This document shows positions 60,622-64,000 of a DNA stretch of 64,000 bases, in pieces (position 1 is the stretch's first letter; every line of letters begins with the position of its first letter). Both the position numbers and the translations under genes were made by a program. The notes under the pieces are model-generated. The model did not search any database, was not told where the DNA came from, and was given only the letters and a program-made list of their open reading frames with translations. The DNA is from SIG440 sp045646865 (GTDB lineage Bacteria > Bacillota > Clostridia > Monoglobales > Monoglobaceae): contig JAZRLM010000002.1 of the NCBI GenBank assembly GCA_045646865.1, positions 25,683 to 89,682 on the forward strand, read 5' to 3'.

Positions 60622-61136
60622 TGAAAAAAAGATACACATCTAAAAAGCTTATAATTATGTCAATGTTTGTTGCCATTGGAATTGTTCTCCAATACGTTGA
60701 GAGCAAGGTGCTTATATCACCTGTTCCCGGTGGAAAACTGGGGCTGTGCAACATTGTTTCGATAATAAATATATTTATGTTTGGCGGCAAAAATGCGGTT
60801 ATGATTTCATTAATCAGAGCATTTCTTGGCACATTCCTGACAGGTGGGGCGATGGCTCTGCCGTATAGTATTGCAGGGGCATTTTTCTCCACAATTACAA
60901 TGGCTATTATGAAAAAATATACATATCCCAAGGTTAGTATGATAGGGATAAGTATATCAGGTGCCGCTGTACATAATCTATTGCAGATTTGTGTTGCGGC
61001 GGTTATGCTGACATCGGGATATATATTCTCTTATCTGCCATTTCTTCTGGTTGTTGCAACGGTAAGCGGAGCGGTGACAGGCTATGCGGCACAGGTTTTT
61101 GGTAACAGAATTTTAAAACACGGAGATATACTATGA
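60621..61136 (+). CDS. Gx transporter family membrane protein
   Basis: This 171-aa hydrophobic protein of five to six helices contains QYVESKVLISPVPGGKLGLCNIVSIINIFMFGG, typical of the ECF-type S-component-like Gx family. These are associated with isoprenoid or quinone-like metabolism in some genomes, but the substrate is unproven. Overlaps maf by four bases. Confidence 0.85.
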   Translation: MKKRYTSKKLIIMSMFVAIGIVLQYVESKVLISPVPGGKLGLCNIVSIINIFMFGGKNAVMISLIRAFLGTFLTGGAMALPYSIAGAFFSTITMAIMKKYTYPKVSMIGISISGAAVHNLLQICVAAVMLTSGYIFSYLPFLLVVATVSGAVTGYAAQVFGNRILKHGDIL

Positions 61137-61723
61137 ATAAAAGAATTATACTAGCATCAAACTCGCCAAGAAGGCGGGAACTTCTTGAAATGATAGGTCT
61201 TAAATTCGATATAATTGCAGATAATACTCCCGAACCGATGAATTGTGATAAAGCACCTGATGAAATTGTTTGTGAGCTTGCAGAATTTAAAGGTAACAAT
61301 GTTTCAAAAAAGCTCGAAAGTGCAGAAGGTGCAATTATTATTGCGGCAGATACAGTTGTTGCGGTTGACAATGAAATATTGGGTAAGCCGTCTGATACGC
61401 AGGATGCAATGAATATGCTGCTTAAACTTAGTGGAAAGATGCATTGTGTGTATACCGGAGTGTATGTTCTTGATACAGATACCGATAAAAGAATTTCTTT
61501 TTACGAAAAAACAGAAGTATTTTTTAAAAAACTTGACATTGACGAGATAAACGATTATATTAATACTAGAGAACCATTGGATAAAGCCGGTGCCTACGGA
61601 ATACAGAATTTAGGTTCGCTGTTTGTAGAAAAGATAAACGGTGACTATTTTAATGTAGTAGGCTTGCCGCTTTCAAGGCTGGGACGGGTTCTGAAAGAAG
61701 ATTTTGGTATAAAAATTATTTAG
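61133..61723 (+). CDS. maf: Maf-like nucleoside triphosphate pyrophosphatase
   Basis: This 196-aa protein begins MNKRIILASNSPRRRELLEMIGLKFDII, the Maf signature, with the catalytic Asp in AADTVVAVD and GKPSDTQDA. Maf hydrolyses noncanonical or unmodified NTPs such as dTTP and UTP. It precedes mreB, the classical Firmicute cluster. Confidence 0.94.
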   Translation: MNKRIILASNSPRRRELLEMIGLKFDIIADNTPEPMNCDKAPDEIVCELAEFKGNNVSKKLESAEGAIIIAADTVVAVDNEILGKPSDTQDAMNMLLKLSGKMHCVYTGVYVLDTDTDKRISFYEKTEVFFKKLDIDEINDYINTREPLDKAGAYGIQNLGSLFVEKINGDYFNVVGLPLSRLGRVLKEDFGIKII

Positions 61724-61757
61724 TTGTCGAAAAAATTACATAAGGAGTGTTTTTACT

Positions 61758-62756
61758 ATGGCAAATGAAATAGGAATTGATCTTGGTACTTCCAATACTA
61801 TAATATATTTAAGAGGGAAGGGCATTGTTGTTAACGAGCCAACAGTTGTTGCGGTAAGTCGTGCAACAGGTAAAATTCTGTCAATAGGTAAGGCGGCAGG
61901 GGAAATGCTTGGCAGAACACCCCTTGACATCTGTGCAGTTACACCTATTAAGGAGGGTGTTATTGCAAATTTTGATATTACTGTGGCTATGCTTAAGTAT
62001 TTTATCAAAAAGGCTGTTGGTACATCTTTTCTTAAACCCAAGGCTGTTGTATGCATTCCTTCGCATATAACCGATGTTGAAAAGCGCGCAGTACGTGATG
62101 CAGCTCTAGCTGCAGGCGTTAAAGAAGTATTCCTTCTTGAAAAATCTATGGCCGCAGCAATTGGTGCAGGAATTTCGGTTAATGCACCTGTTGGTTCGAT
62201 GGTTGTTGATATTGGCGGCGGTACAACAGAAATTGCCGTTGTGTCGCTTGGCGGTATAGTTGCAACACAGAGCCTTAAAGTTGCCAGTCAGACATTTGAT
62301 AATGATATTATCCAGCATCTTAAGAAGAATAATAATCTTGTAATTGGTAGTATAACCGCCGAGGAAGTTAAGGTGTCTATCGGTTCGGCTTGTTCGCTTA
62401 AGGAGGAGCTCTCCATTGAAATCAAGGGTCGTGACCTTGTTTCTGGACTTCCCAGAACCGCAACAGTAACATCAGAAGATATCCGTGAAGCAATTCAGGA
62501 AAGTCTTGCTTCAATTATTGACGGCATCAAAGCGGTGCTTGAAAAAACTCCTCCCGAACTTGCGGCTGATATTATTGAATCTGGCATTGTTCTTACAGGC
62601 GGAGGTGCAATTTTAAAGGGTCTTGGTCGTCTTATAAACGCACATGTTGAGATTCCTATTTTCATGGCAGAATCACCTGCTGAATGTGTTGCAATTGGTG
62701 CAGGAAAGGCTCTTGAAGAGGTTAAAACCTTGCATTCATTGCTTATTGCCGAATAA
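61758..62756 (+). CDS. mreB: Rod-shape determining protein MreB
   Basis: This 332-aa bacterial actin has phosphate-1 IDLGTSNTIIYLRGKG and phosphate-2 VDIGGGTTEIAVVSLGG motifs, with ESGIVLTGGGAILKGL near the C-terminus. It organises sidewall peptidoglycan synthesis at the membrane. AAGGAG supports the start. Normal length. Confidence 0.97.
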   Translation: MANEIGIDLGTSNTIIYLRGKGIVVNEPTVVAVSRATGKILSIGKAAGEMLGRTPLDICAVTPIKEGVIANFDITVAMLKYFIKKAVGTSFLKPKAVVCIPSHITDVEKRAVRDAALAAGVKEVFLLEKSMAAAIGAGISVNAPVGSMVVDIGGGTTEIAVVSLGGIVATQSLKVASQTFDNDIIQHLKKNNNLVIGSITAEEVKVSIGSACSLKEELSIEIKGRDLVSGLPRTATVTSEDIREAIQESLASIIDGIKAVLEKTPPELAADIIESGIVLTGGGAILKGLGRLINAHVEIPIFMAESPAECVAIGAGKALEEVKTLHSLLIAE

Positions 62757-62787
62757 TTGAGTTGGATTTTGAGAGGAGATAAATCCT

Positions 62788-63645
62788 TTGAAAAGATTTA
62801 TAAAAAACAAATGGGCTTTGGGGCTGACCGTTATTGTTCTTTTGCTGAGCATTGTGATAGGCGTTGTCAATGCACTTAACCCCGAAGTAACTTTTGTTGA
62901 AAATGTTGTGCAGGTGGTGGTTACTCCTGCACAAAAACTATTTACGAATATGGGCAACGGCATTGCCGGATTTTTTGGACATTTTACGGATATTGATAAA
63001 CTAAATACCGAGGTTAATTCTTTAAAGGAAGAAAATGCACGTCTTAAAGAGGAATTGAATAAAAGCGAAATAAGTACCCGTGAAAATGATGAACTGCGTA
63101 AGTTGCTTTCGCTTAAAGAATCGTATCCTGAACTGGAACTCAAAGGTGCTCAGGTTATTGCAAGAAACCCATCAAACTGGTATGGTACATTTACAATTGA
63201 CAAGGGTACAGCAGACGGAGTAAGCGTAAATCAGCCGGTTATTTCTGCTGACAGAACATTGGTTGGCAGAATAAGCGAAGTAGGTACGACGTGGGCAAGA
63301 ATTGTTACAATAAATGACCCTGCACATTCTGTAGGGGTGGAAGTTGTAAGATCAGGCGAGTACGGAATTGTAGAGGGTGAATCCTCGACCAATGAAGGTG
63401 GCAATTGCAGACTGTCATTTATTTCAAAAAATGCAAATATTATTGTGGGTGACAAGGTTGTTACATCCGGATTGGGAGGGGTATACCCCAGAGGTCTTAC
63501 AATTGGCAAGGTTCTTGATATAAGACCGGATATGCAGGGGATTTCCCAATATGCCATAATAAGCCCTGAGGCTGATATCGAAAACCTTAAGGCTGTGATG
63601 ATTGTGGTTAATGATATGAGCGACGTAAGTAATATAAACGAATAA
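62788..63645 (+). CDS. mreC: Rod-shape determining protein MreC
   Basis: This 285-aa protein has one N-terminal transmembrane helix (about 9-29), a coiled coil (about 70-110) and the periplasmic-type beta domain (VIARNPSNWYGTFTIDKG, then GDKVVTSGLGGVYPRGLTIG). It links MreB to the cell-wall synthases. The start is TTG with GAGAGGAG upstream. mreD, usually next, is absent; ftsE follows. Confidence 0.95.
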   Translation: MKRFIKNKWALGLTVIVLLLSIVIGVVNALNPEVTFVENVVQVVVTPAQKLFTNMGNGIAGFFGHFTDIDKLNTEVNSLKEENARLKEELNKSEISTRENDELRKLLSLKESYPELELKGAQVIARNPSNWYGTFTIDKGTADGVSVNQPVISADRTLVGRISEVGTTWARIVTINDPAHSVGVEVVRSGEYGIVEGESSTNEGGNCRLSFISKNANIIVGDKVVTSGLGGVYPRGLTIGKVLDIRPDMQGISQYAIISPEADIENLKAVMIVVNDMSDVSNINE

Positions 63646-63678
63646 TTTAAAGTGTGTATATATTTTTAATTACTATTT

Positions 63679-63705
63679 GTGGGCAGAAAGGCTATGGGAA
63701 TTAAT
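63679..63705 (+). promoter_or_regulatory. Partial copy (3' module) of the candidate RNA before ftsE
   Basis: GTGGGCAGAAAGGCTATGG plus an AT-rich tail ends precisely before the ftsE ATG, as in copies A and B. The 5' structured half is not present in the 33 bp after mreC. Confidence 0.6.
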
Positions 63706-64000
63706 ATGATATTACTCAGCAATGTATCTAAAGTATACCCTAACGGCTCAACTGCTTTAGATGACGTAAGCTTCTTTGTCGAGCGTGGAGAATTTGTATT
63801 TATTGTGGGACCGTCAGGTTCAGGTAAATCAACCCTCATTAAGCTTTTGATGCACGAAGAAACCGCAACAGAAGGACAGGTTATAATAAATAACAAGGAT
63901 ATCGGCAAGTTAAAACGCCGTGAAATCCCCTATCTTCGCCGTTCTATGGGCGTAGTTTTTCAGGATTTCAGATTACTGTCTAACAAAACTGTTTATGAAA
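63706..64000 (+). CDS. ftsE: Cell-division ABC transporter ATPase FtsE (partial)
   Basis: About 98 residues are visible. MILLSNVSKVYPNGSTALDDVSF is followed by Walker A GPSGSGKST, the Q-loop VFQDFRLLSNKTVYE, and then the window end. FtsE with FtsX regulates cell-wall hydrolases at division (or sporulation in Bacillus). ATG 63706 matches the family; ATG 63694 lies in the conserved leader module and would add MGIN. Confidence 0.92.
   Translation, partial: MILLSNVSKVYPNGSTALDDVSFFVERGEFVFIVGPSGSGKSTLIKLLMHEETATEGQVIINNKDIGKLKRREIPYLRRSMGVVFQDFRLLSNKTVYE

Noticed and set aside
1..64000. CRISPR arrays, insertion sequences or prophage clusters.
   Set aside because: No regularly spaced repeats, transposase, capsid or packaging genes were seen; the serine recombinase is the only mobile-type enzyme.

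Overview
The window is about 64 kb of low-GC DNA from an anaerobic, spore-forming member of the Clostridia. The evidence is T-box leaders, a CIRCE operator, 2-oxoacid:ferredoxin oxidoreductases, a c-di-GMP-I riboswitch, S-layer-homology domains and a sporulation sigma factor. A gut or rumen habitat is my inference from the metabolism. Apart from a few decayed patches the sequence is dense housekeeping DNA. 

The standout is a split sporulation sigma factor gene, sigG. Its first 99 codons lie on the minus strand at 51622-51918. Codons 100-260 lie on the plus strand, about 38 kb away, at 13697-14183. Both breakpoints fall in the same Ala-Val-Pro codons and share the 5-bp core GTGCC, in inverted orientation. 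Joining the two non-sigG flanks in silico gives a near-perfect palindromic attP with 17-nt arms that match at 16 positions. Joining the sigG flanks gives an uninterrupted 260-codon sigG. A large serine recombinase gene ends 5 bp from the attP arm at the right breakpoint, and a 50-codon ORF is coupled in front of it. The simplest reading is a recombinase-driven inversion of about 37.9 kb that switches sigG between broken and intact. It resembles the skin element of sigK, but works by inversion of chromosomal DNA rather than excision of an element. I know of no description of such a system.

Layout. 0-9.3 kb (minus): amino-acid ABC transporter, groESL under CIRCE, ispF, ispD, carD, radA, folD and a YgiQ-type radical SAM gene that overlaps folD by 122 nt. 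9.4-13.7 kb (plus): ACT protein, UPF0210, DUF896, an ECF sigma/anti-sigma pair and an EamA transporter. 13.7-51.6 kb, the invertible segment: sigG 3' half, an anion permease, a c-di-GMP riboswitch with EAL and GGDEF genes, two pseudogenes around tRNA-Leu, a CapD-like enzyme, a T-box symporter, acyl-CoA ligase with iorAB, two tRNA-Ser, an SLH protein, the pyrimidine operon pyrC-carB-pyrK-pyrD-pyrF-pyrE-pyrB-pyrI (minus), a T-box vor/ilvE operon, and the recombinase. 51.6-64 kb: sigG 5' half, ylmC, pncB, prs, and a long plus-strand run from rluB to mreBC and ftsE.

Two linked amino-acid modules stand out. A T-box that looks Tyr-specific precedes a Na+ symporter, followed by acyl-CoA ligase and indolepyruvate:ferredoxin oxidoreductase. 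A T-box that looks Leu-specific precedes ketoisovalerate:ferredoxin oxidoreductase and a branched-chain aminotransferase. Control by uncharged tRNA suggests that the oxidoreductases may run in the biosynthetic, reductive-carboxylation direction, using scavenged aryl and branched-chain acids. The ligase and vorB are each preceded by a homologous structured leader with compensatory base changes, a candidate new cis-regulatory RNA. Its 3' module recurs before ftsE.
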